DNA of 64,000 nt from Mesorhizobium prunaredense (GCF_900156895.1 NZ_FTPD01000078.1:1-64000), one strand, 5' to 3'; positions 7,715 to 16,861 are shown, numbered from the stretch's first letter. The notes: generated by a model not told the origin, from the sequence alone. Translations and numbers: made by a program.

Positions 7715-8734
7715 ATGCTCTTAATTGCAGAGGCGGGGGACTACAGTCCATCGACAAAATGGTCATTGCGCCTTGCGTTCTTTTTAGCAATCTACGTGGT
7801 GTGCGCGTCTGCAATAAGCCCACAGTCTTTCTTCCACCTAACGCTGGTTTATGCGCAGAAGTTCGCCACCGGTATTCCGATCTTGTTTGTTGCTGGTGTT
7901 TGTTCCGCTGCGCTTATTTATGGACGAGGAAAACCAACTCGCTACGCCGTAGATTTGGTCCGAGCACGCTGGCGTGGCTGTTTGCTGGTGCTGCTGTTCT
8001 TCTTCGCCAGCTTGACCGCGTTCTCTACCTACAAGATGGCCATCCCGTCCGTCGTTCCATTCTATGCGGACAACTGGTTAGCCGATCTGGATGAATGGTT
8101 GCACGGGATAGCGCCGTGGGAACTCACCCACAAGCTCGACAGCAACACTTGGTCGATCGTCGTCTTCAACAGCTATGAGGTCATTTGGTTTTTCCAGTGG
8201 TTCGGCAGCATGCTATTCGTGTCTCTCTGGTCGGACAAGATTGGCCGCGTGCGCTACCTCTGGGCAGCCGCGCTGTCGTTATCCATCCTCGGCACTGTCC
8301 TGGCCTTGGCGCTGGCATCGGTCGGGCCGATCTACTACCACCAGTTTGTTGGCGAGGACCGCTTCAACGGACTCAACGCCGCCATGGACGGTCTCGACTA
8401 TAGCCACATGGTGCGGGAGCCCGCTGCATATCTCCTGACGGCTTACCAGAGCGGCCGGCCAGACCTTGGCGGTGGCATCTCGGCCATGCCAAGCATGCAC
8501 GTCGCCTTTGCCACACTGAATGCCTATCTGCTTTCATCCCTCAATCTCTGGCTCGGTGTTCTCGGTTGGATGTTCGCAGCGCTGATAATGTACGGTTCGG
8601 TATATACCGGATGGCACTACGCAGTTGACGGCTACGTCTCCATTATCGTGGTGTCGGTGATCTGGTGGGCGACCGGACGCCAGCCAGCGCAGATCAAGAC
8701 ACAGTTTGCGATACGCCAAGCCATAGAAGGTTAG
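7715..8734 (+). CDS. PAP2-superfamily integral membrane protein (inositol-phosphorylceramide-synthase type)
   Basis: This 339-aa protein has about eight predicted membrane segments and two PAP2-type active-site motifs: SAMPSMHVA near residue 257 and GWHYAVDGY near 296. The H...HxxxD arrangement is that of lipid phosphatases and phosphotransferases, and the spacing resembles the Aur1/inositol-phosphotransferase branch (PAP2_3). It probably transfers or removes a phospho-headgroup on a membrane lipid at the periplasmic face; the substrate is unknown. Base composition is lower in GC than its neighbours at the 5' end, which may point to transfer. It stands alone, on the opposite strand to the cupin remnant. 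Confidence 0.7.
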   Translation: MLLIAEAGDYSPSTKWSLRLAFFLAIYVVCASAISPQSFFHLTLVYAQKFATGIPILFVAGVCSAALIYGRGKPTRYAVDLVRARWRGCLLVLLFFFASLTAFSTYKMAIPSVVPFYADNWLADLDEWLHGIAPWELTHKLDSNTWSIVVFNSYEVIWFFQWFGSMLFVSLWSDKIGRVRYLWAAALSLSILGTVLALALASVGPIYYHQFVGEDRFNGLNAAMDGLDYSHMVREPAAYLLTAYQSGRPDLGGGISAMPSMHVAFATLNAYLLSSLNLWLGVLGWMFAALIMYGSVYTGWHYAVDGYVSIIVVSVIWWATGRQPAQIKTQFAIRQAIEG

Positions 8735-9090
8735 GTGCCTGGCAATGTCAGCCACGGGCAACAGCGCTGGTTAACTGGGCGTCGCCCTCTGCATAAGGGA
8801 GGAAAAATCCGCGAGGTCGAAACCCGCGGAAAAGAGTCGAAACTCGCGAAAAAGAGAAGTCTTGCGCTGTCGGCCAATGCAATCATGCTCTCCGAGCCGT
8901 CAACCTTCTTCCGCCGCGAGTTCAGCAGCTGCAGGCGGCGATCCGTGCGGCGATTGACGTCAAGGGCGTCGACCCGGGGAATGACTTTGCCAAAGTCAAA
9001 ATCCAGCCTTAACCTTCTGCAACACCAGGTCGAGAACCCGGGTTGATACTCGATCTGTCCGGGAAAGCCGCACGCAACGGAGCCATATTT
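8735..9090. other. Intergenic stretch before the GH32 gene; no supported gene
   Basis: Open frames occur on both strands but none has a convincing start, domain or codon pattern. The long minus-strand frame is mainly the antisense of the GH32 gene. The minus strand between about 8880 and 9010 reads as a hydrophilic peptide that might be a coding remnant, but I do not recognise it. Confidence 0.4.
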
Positions 9091-10803
9091 ATGAGTGACA
9101 GCCAGGTAAGGATTGCGGCCGGGAACACCATTCGAAGCCTGCATGCCGAGCTGCCAGTCAACGCTACCTTCCATCTCTGGCTCAAGGCGACCAAGGCGGA
9201 CGTTCCGGGCTCGCTGTCGTTTTCCAATGTCCGGGGCAAGTTCGGCGAGGTGAGCGTCACGAACGCCGAAGAGCATGAGTTCAGAATTTTCCACGTCTTC
9301 GGCGGTGGCAGTGTCGAACTGGATTACGACACGGATCGAACCTCGGTATCGGTTGCCTACTGGTTCGCACTGGCCGACGTGCTGGAGACAGGCATTACAG
9401 TTCTCCACACCAATCCGGGAAATGCCCCGCCGAACATCCCTGACAGCTATCATTTTCGTCCGCCGTTCGGCTGGATGAACGATCCGAACGGATTTGGCCG
9501 GTTTGGCGGCCGCCCACATCTGTTCTATCAGCATTATTCGCATGGGCTTCGGTGGAACACGATGCATTGGGGGCACGCCGTATCTTCGGATTATTTGCGG
9601 TGGCGTCACATGCCTATCTTCCTGTTTCCGTCGGAAGATCTCACCGCCAGGCCCGACAAACGGGGCGGCGCCTATTCCGGCTCGGCCATCCCGCTCGCCG
9701 ATGGTCCGGGCATTCGCGTCTTTTTCACCGAGCAGGTACAGGACCGTATCCCGGAACAGCAGATCCAACTCACGGCCACTTCCAGCGACCTCATCATGGC
9801 GGGAGATGCGTACGTCATTCTGCCATACCGCCCGCTTGACCAGGGATTGACAGCGGATTTTCGGGACCCATACGTATTCAAGGGACCGGATGGCCTTTGG
9901 AAAATGCTGCTGGGCAGCCAGAGCGATGAAGGCGGCGTTGTCCTGCTCTACGAAACCCGTGACCATACGGCCGCCACCGGCTGGACGTATATCGGCAAGC
10001 TTCTGGTCGAGAAACACTATCGGACGACGGCGATCGAATGTCCCTGCCTGCTGCCGCTCGACGGGCCCGCGACCGATCCTGCGACGCGCTGGGTTCTGAT
10101 CCTCGGGCTGATGAACAGTGAGGACCAGTCGACCCGGCGCAAGAACCTGACAATGGCCATTGTCGGCTGGTTCGATGGTCGGACCTTTGCCAAGGAATTC
10201 GAACAGGAACTGGACTTCGGGACGGATAATTACGCCTTCCAGGCCTTCGTCGACGGTGATGCCATTGTCGGCATAGGCTGGCTTGCCAACTGGGCCGACA
10301 CCGGGCCGGCGATCGATTTCCCCACAGCCATGACGTTGCCTCGCAATATCCATCTATCTGCAGGCGAGTTGCATACCCCGCCCATCGGCGCTGCCGAGAG
10401 CCTGCGGAGCCATATTCTGGACCGGACACGCCTCGCAGCCGGAGAGCAGGTAAGCTTTATCAACGGCGCCGTCGAAATCCTGTTCGAGCTCGAAAAGCCG
10501 GGTGCCCATTTCCACTTGAAGCTGCAACATCCAACTGTCCGGCTCGAGGTTGTCGTCGACGACGAGGGACTTGCCATTTGTCATGGAGACGACGCAGCGG
10601 CATCCCCTCACTATATTGCCAAGGGAGCCCGTCCGAAACGGCTGCGGATATTCCTCGACTACGGATCGATCGAGGTTTTTGCGGATCGCGGTCGTTGGGC
10701 TGGCACCAAACGGATCAGCGGGTTTGAGCCGGTGCAATCGGCACGTCTCATCGCCGAAACGGGCGCCGTTCTACACGCGACGGTATGGGCCCTCAAACCT
10801 TGA
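9091..10803 (+). CDS. Glycoside hydrolase family 32 fructosidase
   Basis: GH32 enzymes hydrolyse terminal fructofuranosyl bonds (sucrose, levan and related sugars). The 570-aa protein carries all three catalytic motifs: nucleophile in WMNDPNG (D131), stabiliser in FRDP (D259) and acid/base in IECPCL (E316). A C-terminal beta-sandwich ends with LDYGSIEVFADRGR. An additional domain of about 120 aa precedes the five-blade propeller. The ATG at 9091 has an ACGGAG site 8 nt upstream; the frame is open from 9043 but lacks such a site there. No secretion signal is evident. Next to mfpsA-mfpsB it may cleave mannosylfructose or sucrose; this is inference. Confidence 0.88.
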   Translation: MSDSQVRIAAGNTIRSLHAELPVNATFHLWLKATKADVPGSLSFSNVRGKFGEVSVTNAEEHEFRIFHVFGGGSVELDYDTDRTSVSVAYWFALADVLETGITVLHTNPGNAPPNIPDSYHFRPPFGWMNDPNGFGRFGGRPHLFYQHYSHGLRWNTMHWGHAVSSDYLRWRHMPIFLFPSEDLTARPDKRGGAYSGSAIPLADGPGIRVFFTEQVQDRIPEQQIQLTATSSDLIMAGDAYVILPYRPLDQGLTADFRDPYVFKGPDGLWKMLLGSQSDEGGVVLLYETRDHTAATGWTYIGKLLVEKHYRTTAIECPCLLPLDGPATDPATRWVLILGLMNSEDQSTRRKNLTMAIVGWFDGRTFAKEFEQELDFGTDNYAFQAFVDGDAIVGIGWLANWADTGPAIDFPTAMTLPRNIHLSAGELHTPPIGAAESLRSHILDRTRLAAGEQVSFINGAVEILFELEKPGAHFHLKLQHPTVRLEVVVDDEGLAICHGDDAAASPHYIAKGARPKRLRIFLDYGSIEVFADRGRWAGTKRISGFEPVQSARLIAETGAVLHATVWALKP

Positions 10804-10862
10804 GAAGGAAATCCTGTTTCCAGTTCAGGATTGGATTTCCAGTTTCAGGATGTATTTCCAGT

Positions 10863-11633
10863 TCAGGATTTGGCGTCCGCAAACACCGACCAATGAACGA
10901 GGCCGTCGACGACGCCAAGGGCAAACGGCGTTTTCGCGCTGTAGATCAGCGGGTTGTCCCGCGCCATGTCAAGCAGTTCGGGAAGGGCATTGGCGACGAC
11001 AATCCCGCGCGCCCCCGGCAGCTCGAACATGCTGCGATCGTTGTTGGTATCGCCGGCGACGACCACCTCATCCAGGCCGATGCCGAGTTCATTGCAGAGC
11101 CAGGCCAGCGCCTGGCCCTTGTCTGCTGAGCGCGGCAGGATGTCGAGATCGCGTCCGCTCGAATAGATCATCGTCACCGACAGCCCGGCCTCGGCCAGAG
11201 CATGCTCGATGCTGGCAAGGGCTTCCGGACTTGCGTCGAGCAGGTACCAGCTCGATTTGAAGGCGTGTTGATAGCCGTCGGGTTGGCGGACGGTGTCTTT
11301 GAGCGACCCGAGCACCGCATCGATCTTTTCAAGCGACCAGCCTTCCGAAAATCTTTGGGTAAAATGCCCGAGGCGCGAGGTGTGCCGCGGACCGGCGAGC
11401 ATCGTGCCGACACCGCCGATCACGTAGTCCGGCGCTGGCAGGCCGACTTCGTCGACGAAGTTCAAGATATCGTCGGCCAGGCGACCGCTGTTGTAGACGA
11501 GAACCGGTCGGTGCTCGGGATCGAGCGCTTCCCATTTCAACCGAAAGCGTGACGTCGCCGGCGCATCGCCCGCCAGGGTCCCGTCGAGATCACTCGACAA
11601 AAGCGAGATCGGTTTCAATCGCCGTCGTTCCAC
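10863..11633 (-). CDS. mfpsB: Mannosylfructose-phosphate phosphatase (SPP-like HAD)
   Basis: The 256-aa HAD-superfamily phosphatase of the sucrose-phosphate phosphatase fold has the nucleophile motif SSDLDGTLAG near residue 13, the lysine in RSADKGQAL, and GDTNNDRSM near 190. In Agrobacterium the homologous enzyme removes phosphate from mannosylfructose 6-phosphate. Its start overlaps the end of the mfpsA gene by 19 bp. Gene order and coupling match the Agrobacterium mannosylfructose pair as I remember it. Sucrose-phosphate phosphatase is the alternative reading if the partner uses UDP-glucose. Confidence 0.82.
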   Translation of the reverse strand: MERRRLKPISLLSSDLDGTLAGDAPATSRFRLKWEALDPEHRPVLVYNSGRLADDILNFVDEVGLPAPDYVIGGVGTMLAGPRHTSRLGHFTQRFSEGWSLEKIDAVLGSLKDTVRQPDGYQHAFKSSWYLLDASPEALASIEHALAEAGLSVTMIYSSGRDLDILPRSADKGQALAWLCNELGIGLDEVVVAGDTNNDRSMFELPGARGIVVANALPELLDMARDNPLIYSAKTPFALGVVDGLVHWSVFADAKS

Positions 11634-12946
11634 GGCTCGTCCCAGTCATGATCGTCGACCGCCTTCAGCACCGGACGGCCTTCGACAAGGCTGACCAGCT
11701 GCTGCGCGATGCCTGTCCAGGTGAACAGGCTGCGCGCCTTGTGCGCGCCCATGCGGCCCAGGCGGCCGTAGAGGCGCTGGTGCTTCATCGGCTTGACGAT
11801 GGTGATGCCGAGATCTTCCTTGTCGAACGGATCGCCAAAAAGCGCGTGCCGGCCATAGCTGATCCCGCGATAGAGGCCGCCATGGATCGTAACAACGGTC
11901 GGCGTTCCGCAGGCCATTGCCTCGATCGCGGTCATGCCGAACGGCTCGTAGCGGCTCGAGAGGACGAACATGTCCGCCGCCCGATAGGTGTCGGCCAGGT
12001 CCTCATCGGCAACATAGCCTGAGAAGACGACACGATCCTGCAAGCCTAACTGTTCGACCTGTTGCTTGAGCTGGTTCAGGATCTTCTGTTCCTGCTCGTC
12101 CATGTTCTCGCCGCCGACAGCAAGCCTCAGGACCGCATCCGGCACACGCGGCGCCACCACGGAAAACGCATCGATCAGCAGGTCATAGCCTTTGTTGGTG
12201 GCGAGCCGGCCGAGCGCGAGGACCGTTCGCCCTTCGAAGCCGAGCCGATGGCGGATCAACCGGCGAGACGCCTCGCTGACCGGGAAGAACCGGTTGTCGT
12301 CATAACCGGGTGGGATCATGTGCACGCGGTCGCGCTCGAGACTGTAGTCCTCGACCAGCATGTCGACCTGCGGCGGCGTTGTTGCGATCACCATGGCGCA
12401 GCTTCGATAGATGATCGTCTCGTGCTTGATGCGCTCGGTGAAATTGAACTCGGCCTCGAATGTATCGGCCTTGTCAGGGTAGTCCGTCTTCATCTGGCGC
12501 TGCTTCCAGATGCCAAGCGAATGCGGCGTATGGATGTGCGGGATATTGAGCGCTTCCGACAGTCGCTGCCCCGCCACGCCCGCATCCCAGTAGTGACTGT
12601 TGATGAAGTCGTAGGAGAGGTTTTCCCGGCGAATCAGGCGCAGCGCGTTTTCACACCACTCGAGAAGATGGCGGTGGAGATATTCCTTCGGAATAAAATC
12701 GGGTCCGCCACAGGCGACACGCAGGACGCGAACCCCGTCGGCCACTTCATCGATAGGCGGCTGGTCTTCAAATCGTCGCGTCCAGATATCGACGGCATAG
12801 CCCAGCTGGGCCAGCTTTTTGGCAAGTTCCAGGACGTAGACCACCTGTCCGCCGGTATCGGCCGCGCCGAGTGGTGGGTTGGCTGCTACGTAGCCGTGGG
12901 TTGATATAAGTGCAATTCGAGGTATCGCCGCATCCGAGTCCGGCAT
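11615..12946 (-). CDS. mfpsA: Mannosylfructose-phosphate synthase (GT4 glycosyltransferase)
   Basis: The 443-aa protein is a GT-B glycosyltransferase of the sucrose-phosphate-synthase group. It shows GAADTGGQVVYVLELA near residue 25, HTPHSLGIWK, ALGRLATNKGYDLLI and the C-terminal EPFGMTAIEAMACGTP signature. It agrees closely with my memory of Agrobacterium MfpsA, which joins GDP-mannose and fructose 6-phosphate to form the compatible solute mannosylfructose. The frame is open back to 13291, but the ATG at 12946 follows an AGAAGGA site and begins MPDSDAAIPRIALIS, as in the family. GDP-mannose versus UDP-glucose use cannot be settled from motifs alone. Confidence 0.85.
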   Translation of the reverse strand: MPDSDAAIPRIALISTHGYVAANPPLGAADTGGQVVYVLELAKKLAQLGYAVDIWTRRFEDQPPIDEVADGVRVLRVACGGPDFIPKEYLHRHLLEWCENALRLIRRENLSYDFINSHYWDAGVAGQRLSEALNIPHIHTPHSLGIWKQRQMKTDYPDKADTFEAEFNFTERIKHETIIYRSCAMVIATTPPQVDMLVEDYSLERDRVHMIPPGYDDNRFFPVSEASRRLIRHRLGFEGRTVLALGRLATNKGYDLLIDAFSVVAPRVPDAVLRLAVGGENMDEQEQKILNQLKQQVEQLGLQDRVVFSGYVADEDLADTYRAADMFVLSSRYEPFGMTAIEAMACGTPTVVTIHGGLYRGISYGRHALFGDPFDKEDLGITIVKPMKHQRLYGRLGRMGAHKARSLFTWTGIAQQLVSLVEGRPVLKAVDDHDWDEPWNDGD

Positions 12947-13343
12947 CTGTATCCTTCTCTTCGATTGATCTGCGCACGCCGCAGCATGCACAAGTTCGAT
13001 TATATAAGGTTTCCAGCCGCCATCCGCAAATGTCGAAAGCGCAGGTGGCCGCCAGGCTGGTGGCACGTCGGTGAGGATATTGACGCGGCCCGCATTGGTA
13101 GACCCCCAAAGCCGCCGATAAGGAACATACGGAGGAACCTCGGCGCGACGATTATGGGAGCCGGACAAGTCGTTGTGCGATTGGTCGATGATTGCGCCCG
13201 CTGACATCGACTTTGAAATCTGACGGACGCTGTAGCAATTTAACGCTGCCCATGATCCTTTCTGGAAATCGATTCCGATTTTCATGGTCATGCGCTAGAC
13301 CTAACACGCACCTTTTCCGGAATTCTGATGGCGGGAGGCGCTG
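12947..13343. other. Divergent region between mfpsA and mgtE
   Basis: No gene is supported. The stretch contains a palindromic repeat at 13224-13292 related to the inner part of the 3862-4130 element. The leader and promoter of mfpsA must lie in its right part, but I see no clear sigma-70 consensus. Confidence 0.5.
13224..13292. repeat. Palindromic intergenic repeat (CATGATCC family)
   Basis: CATGATCCTTTCTGGAAATC and ATTTTCATGGTCATG form an imperfect dyad around ATCGATT (13251-13292). The preceding GGACGCTGTAG is shared with 3951-3961, so this is a half copy of the larger element after lolD. Confidence 0.7.
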
Positions 13344-14771
13344 GTGGAAGGCCAGGACGAACAGACGACCGGCGCCAGGACCGCTGAGGACAGTGCCGAC
13401 ATCTATGGCGAGGACGGCGCCATTCTGTCGTCGTTCCTTGCCCAGATCGGCGCCGCGATCGCCGATCGCGACACGCTGACGCTGAAGCGTGAAGTCGACG
13501 ACCTGCACCAATCGGAACTCGGCGACCTGCTGGAGGCACTCCATCCCGAACAGCGCCGCGCGCTGGTCGAATTGTTGGGCGCCGACTTCGATTTTTCCGC
13601 GCTGACCGAGGTCGACGAGGCGATCCGCCGCGACATCGTCGACAGCCTGCCCAACGCACAGATTGCCCAGGGGGTGCAGGACCTCGATTCCGACGACGCA
13701 GTCTACATTCTCGAGGATCTCGAAAAGGAAGACCAGGACGAGATCCTGTCGCAACTGCCGTTCACCGAGCGGATCAGGCTGCGCCGCTCGCTCGACTATC
13801 CCGAAGAGACCGCCGGCCGCCGGATGCAGACCGAGTTCGTCGCGGTGCCGCCATTCTGGACGATCGGCCAGACCATCGACTACATGCGCGAGGACAATAA
13901 CCTTCCCGACCGCTTCAGCCAGATTTTCGTCATCGATCCGAGCTTCAAGCTGCTCGGCGCCATCGACCTCGACCAGATCCTGCGCACCAAGCGCTCGATC
14001 AAGGTCGAAGAGGTGATGCATGAAACCAGGCACGCCATTCCGGCTACGATGGACCAGGAGGAGGCGGCGCGCGAATTCGAACAATACGACCTTCTCTCCG
14101 CTGCCGTCGTCGACGAGAACGAGCGGCTGGTCGGCGTACTGACCATCGACGACGTGGTCGACGTCATCCAGCAGGAAGCCGAGGAGGATCTGCTGCGCAT
14201 GGGCGGTGTCGGCGACGAAGAATTGTCGGACAGCATCCTTTCGACCTCGCGCTCGCGCGTTCCATGGCTGCTGGTCAATCTCGGTACGGCCTTCATCTCG
14301 GCCTCGGTGATCAGTATGTTTGGTGCGACGATCGAGGAAATGGTCGCACTTGCCGCACTGATGCCGATCGTCGCCTCGCTGGGCGGCAATGCCGGCACAC
14401 AGACGATGACAGTGACCGTGCGAGCGCTCGCCACACGCGACCTCGATATCTACAATGCCGGTCGCGTCATTCGCCGCGAGGTTGTGGTCGGCCTGCTGAA
14501 TGGCATGGTCATTGCAACGATTCTCGGGCTGGTCGCAGGCTTCTGGTTTCACAATCCCGATCTCGGTTTCGTCATTGCCGCGGCGATGATCGTCAACATG
14601 CTGGCTGCGGCACTCGGTGGCATTCTGCTTCCGCTGTTCCTCGACAGGCTCGGCGCCGATCCGGCGATTTCATCATCAATCTTCACGACGATGATTACTG
14701 ACGTTATTGGTTTTCTCGCCTTCCTTAGCCTTGCCACCTGGTGGCTGCATCTGGGCACGGGAGCCGGATAG
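13344..14771 (+). CDS. mgtE: Magnesium transporter MgtE
   Basis: MgtE is a dimeric Mg2+-selective inner-membrane channel gated by cytoplasmic magnesium. The 475-aa protein has the expected order: an N domain of acidic helical repeats (about 25-165), tandem CBS domains (about 165-285, with VLTIDDVVDVIQQEA at the end), the plug helix, and five C-terminal membrane helices. The pore signature PIVASLGGNAGTQTM is intact. Translation seems to begin at the GTG at 13344, with GGGAGG at 13333-13338; the product begins MEGQDEQTT. A dyad (GATGAGCCCTT/AAGGGCATC, 14845-14873) downstream could help to terminate transcription. Confidence 0.93.
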   Translation: MEGQDEQTTGARTAEDSADIYGEDGAILSSFLAQIGAAIADRDTLTLKREVDDLHQSELGDLLEALHPEQRRALVELLGADFDFSALTEVDEAIRRDIVDSLPNAQIAQGVQDLDSDDAVYILEDLEKEDQDEILSQLPFTERIRLRRSLDYPEETAGRRMQTEFVAVPPFWTIGQTIDYMREDNNLPDRFSQIFVIDPSFKLLGAIDLDQILRTKRSIKVEEVMHETRHAIPATMDQEEAAREFEQYDLLSAAVVDENERLVGVLTIDDVVDVIQQEAEEDLLRMGGVGDEELSDSILSTSRSRVPWLLVNLGTAFISASVISMFGATIEEMVALAALMPIVASLGGNAGTQTMTVTVRALATRDLDIYNAGRVIRREVVVGLLNGMVIATILGLVAGFWFHNPDLGFVIAAAMIVNMLAAALGGILLPLFLDRLGADPAISSSIFTTMITDVIGFLAFLSLATWWLHLGTGAG

Positions 14772-14781
14772 GGCGTTTCAA

Positions 14782-14806
14782 TTGACTTTTACGTAAGTTG
14801 CGTGCG
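14782..14806 (+). promoter_or_regulatory. Possible MerR-type promoter/operator
   Basis: A TTGACT hexamer (14782) is followed by a dyad centred on TACGTA (ACTTTTACGTAAGT, 14785-14798). A dyad between promoter elements is how MerR-family regulators bind, and a MerR-family gene follows at 14920. The -10 element is not clear. Confidence 0.35.
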
Positions 14807-14919
14807 AGGTTTCGATGGAGAGCTACCGGTCGATTCCGGTGCGGGATGAGCCCTTTTGTGAATGAAGGGCATCGCCGCATGACGGGTGATCGCCGCGCTC
14901 CAGGCATTTTGGAGTGATG

Positions 14920-15306
14920 ATGCGGGAATATTATTCGATAACCGAACTGACCCGCGAATTCGATGTTTCGACGCGGACGCTGCGCTTCTACGAGGACGAA
15001 GGGCTGGTGCAGCCGGTACGGCGCGGCCGCACGCGGCTGTTTCGCCCGTCGGACCGGCATCTCATCCGCCAGATCATGCGCGGCAAAAGGCTCGGCTTTT
15101 CGATCAACGAAATCCGCGAAATCATCCAGATGTACAAGGAGCCGCCCGGCGAGGTCGGTCAGCTCAACCTGATGATCAAGCGCATCGAGGAAAAGCGCGA
15201 GGATCTGCGCCAGAAGCGCCGCGACCTCGAAGAGACCCTGGCCGAGCTCGACCAGGCCGAGGAATCCTGCGTCGAGCGGCTGGTGGAGCTTGGCGTCAAC
15301 ACCTGA
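14920..15306 (+). CDS. MerR-family transcriptional regulator (LiuR-like)
   Basis: The 128-aa protein has an N-terminal winged helix (YYSITELTREFDVSTRTLRFYEDEGLV) followed by a long dimerisation coiled coil (about residues 70-115). It lacks the metal-binding cysteine pattern of MerR, CueR or SoxR, having one isolated Cys near the end. It therefore resembles the LiuR/short-chain-acyl type that senses organic effectors. A GGAG site at 14911 sits 5 nt before the ATG at 14920; GTG 14914 and ATG 14917 are in frame upstream. Its targets are not evident here, apart from possible autoregulation through 14782-14806. Confidence 0.82.
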   Translation: MREYYSITELTREFDVSTRTLRFYEDEGLVQPVRRGRTRLFRPSDRHLIRQIMRGKRLGFSINEIREIIQMYKEPPGEVGQLNLMIKRIEEKREDLRQKRRDLEETLAELDQAEESCVERLVELGVNT

Positions 15307-15350
15307 TCGGCCTTTTTGATAATTCTACTCTGAAAAAAGGCCTTGCCGCC

Positions 15351-15872
15351 TCAAATCCAGCGCCGCACCTTTTTCGCGTAATCCCGGTATCTCTTGCCGA
15401 ATTTCGTTGCCAAAACTTTTTCCTCGCCCTCGATCGCCATTTTCTGCGTTGCGAAGGCGGCGATGATCGCCAGGAGCAGGAACCATACGATCCCCGAGAT
15501 AAGGGCGACGCCGATCATCAGCAGCGTGTTGGCGAGATAGATCGGATTGCGGCTGACGGCGAAGGGACCCGTCGTCACCAGATGGTCCGGCATGGCGTTT
15601 GGGTGGAGCGTCGTCTTTGCCCGGATCATGGTGCGGACCGCCGTGAACCAGAGTGCGACGACGCCGAACAATGCCACCCAGCCGGCCGCGAACAGGATGT
15701 CGCCCAAAAGGCCGCCGATCCATGGCAGCGGATAAAGCAAGCCAAGTGCGATGCTGACGGCGATGGCCGCGACATAGATCAGCGGCGGCCACGGTATGAG
15801 CCCTGATTTCGGCTGTCCCGGTTTCAGTTGGCCCGGCTTCTGTTGGCCCGGTTTCTGTTGATGGTCGGTCAT
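15351..15872 (-). CDS. Isoprenylcysteine carboxyl methyltransferase (ICMT)-family membrane protein
   Basis: The 173-aa protein has about four membrane helices and the family C-terminus: HPNAMPDHLVTTGPFAVSRNPIYLANT, then EGEEKVLATKFGKRYRDYAKKVRRW. Bacterial ICMT/PEMT-like enzymes methylate small or lipid substrates with S-adenosylmethionine; the substrate is unknown. The N-terminus carries an unusual short tandem repeat, KPGQ-QKPGQ-LKPGQ-PKSG. The ATG at 15872 has a GGAGG site just upstream; it overlaps the stop of the DUF1624 gene by 4 bp, so the two membrane proteins form one operon. Confidence 0.8.
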   Translation of the reverse strand: MTDHQQKPGQQKPGQLKPGQPKSGLIPWPPLIYVAAIAVSIALGLLYPLPWIGGLLGDILFAAGWVALFGVVALWFTAVRTMIRAKTTLHPNAMPDHLVTTGPFAVSRNPIYLANTLLMIGVALISGIVWFLLLAIIAAFATQKMAIEGEEKVLATKFGKRYRDYAKKVRRWI

Positions 15873-16861
15873 TGTGCTCCTCCCTCCATCAAAGTGCTGT
15901 CGGCTTTGGCAGTGCAGATGCCGGCGAGCTCGTCGAGATGCGCCTTCCATTCCGCAGCCTGGTCGTTGCGGTAGAGCCGATCAAGCGTGGCCTCGCCCTC
16001 GAGCGTATCGAGCATGCAAACACAATAGCTGGAGCAGAACTCAGTGTCGCGCGATTGCTCGCAAGAAGTCTGACACTCTTTCAGGAAGGTGACCTGCCTG
16101 GTTTCGACCGCTGCCGGCGCCACTTGCGAAAGCAGCCAGACAGAGCCGATCAGCACCGGCTGGTGGATCAGATAGAAGGCGAGGCTGTGCCGGCCGATAA
16201 AGACCAGCGGATTGGTCCAGCGGCCGGGCGTCAGGCCCGCCAGCCGCGTCAGCACGCCGGAGGCGAAGGCGAGTTTTGCCGCTGCCATGCCGGCAAGCAC
16301 AGCGCCGAACCATGGAAACAGCGGGACATAATCGTTGGAGCGCGGGTTGGTCGCCGACAGGCCAACCCACCACAGGGCCGGATGATCGAAGGTCTCGGAC
16401 CTGAGGTAGAGCGGCGCGGTGATGACGAAAGCTGCGACAACCAGCGTCGGCAGCGCCGGCAGCCGCAGAAACGCCAGGCCGAGCAGGCTGGCGAGCGCGA
16501 TCTCGTGCAGGATGCCGAAGAAGATGAAGCTGTCGGGTGTGAAAAACCTTGTAGCGGCCGATATGGCGAGCGCCGCCCCGGCGACCATGGCGAAGCGTTT
16601 CCAGAAGCCGTTCCAGCGGATTTGTTTGCCATGGGCGAGGAACAGGCTGACGCCGACCAGGAACAGGAAGGTCGAAGCGATGCAGCGCGCGTAGAACTTC
16701 CACCAGCCGAAGGCGGTCAGGCCGGGATCGGCGTAGCCGAAGAATTCGAGATCCCAGGTGAAATGGTAGCTCGCCATGGCAAGCAAGGCGATGCCGCGGG
16801 CGACGTCGATGGCGATGATACGCCCGGATCGGTCCTGAACGGCCGCCGTAGGAATGCTCAT
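15869..16861 (-). CDS. DUF1624 heparan-alpha-glucosaminide N-acetyltransferase-like membrane protein
   Basis: The 330-aa protein belongs to the acyltransferase-like multi-pass membrane family that includes lysosomal HGSNAT. It opens with RIIAIDVARGIALLAMASYHFTWD and has about seven membrane helices, including FIGRHSLAFYLIHQPVLIGSVWL. Such proteins are thought to acylate a sugar or polymer across the membrane. After the last helix a soluble tail of about 80 residues carries six cysteines in a twin CX3C arrangement (CQTSC, CSSYC, then VC and GIC). That tail is not part of the core domain and may be a disulphide-bonded or metal-binding cap. Confidence 0.8.
   Translation of the reverse strand: MSIPTAAVQDRSGRIIAIDVARGIALLAMASYHFTWDLEFFGYADPGLTAFGWWKFYARCIASTFLFLVGVSLFLAHGKQIRWNGFWKRFAMVAGAALAISAATRFFTPDSFIFFGILHEIALASLLGLAFLRLPALPTLVVAAFVITAPLYLRSETFDHPALWWVGLSATNPRSNDYVPLFPWFGAVLAGMAAAKLAFASGVLTRLAGLTPGRWTNPLVFIGRHSLAFYLIHQPVLIGSVWLLSQVAPAAVETRQVTFLKECQTSCEQSRDTEFCSSYCVCMLDTLEGEATLDRLYRNDQAAEWKAHLDELAGICTAKADSTLMEGGAQ

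Noticed and set aside
8731..10353. A 540-codon open frame on the minus strand
   Set aside because: It is antisense to the GH32 gene, whose catalytic motifs are intact; the peptide is Arg/Pro/Gly-rich without a domain, a common effect of high GC.
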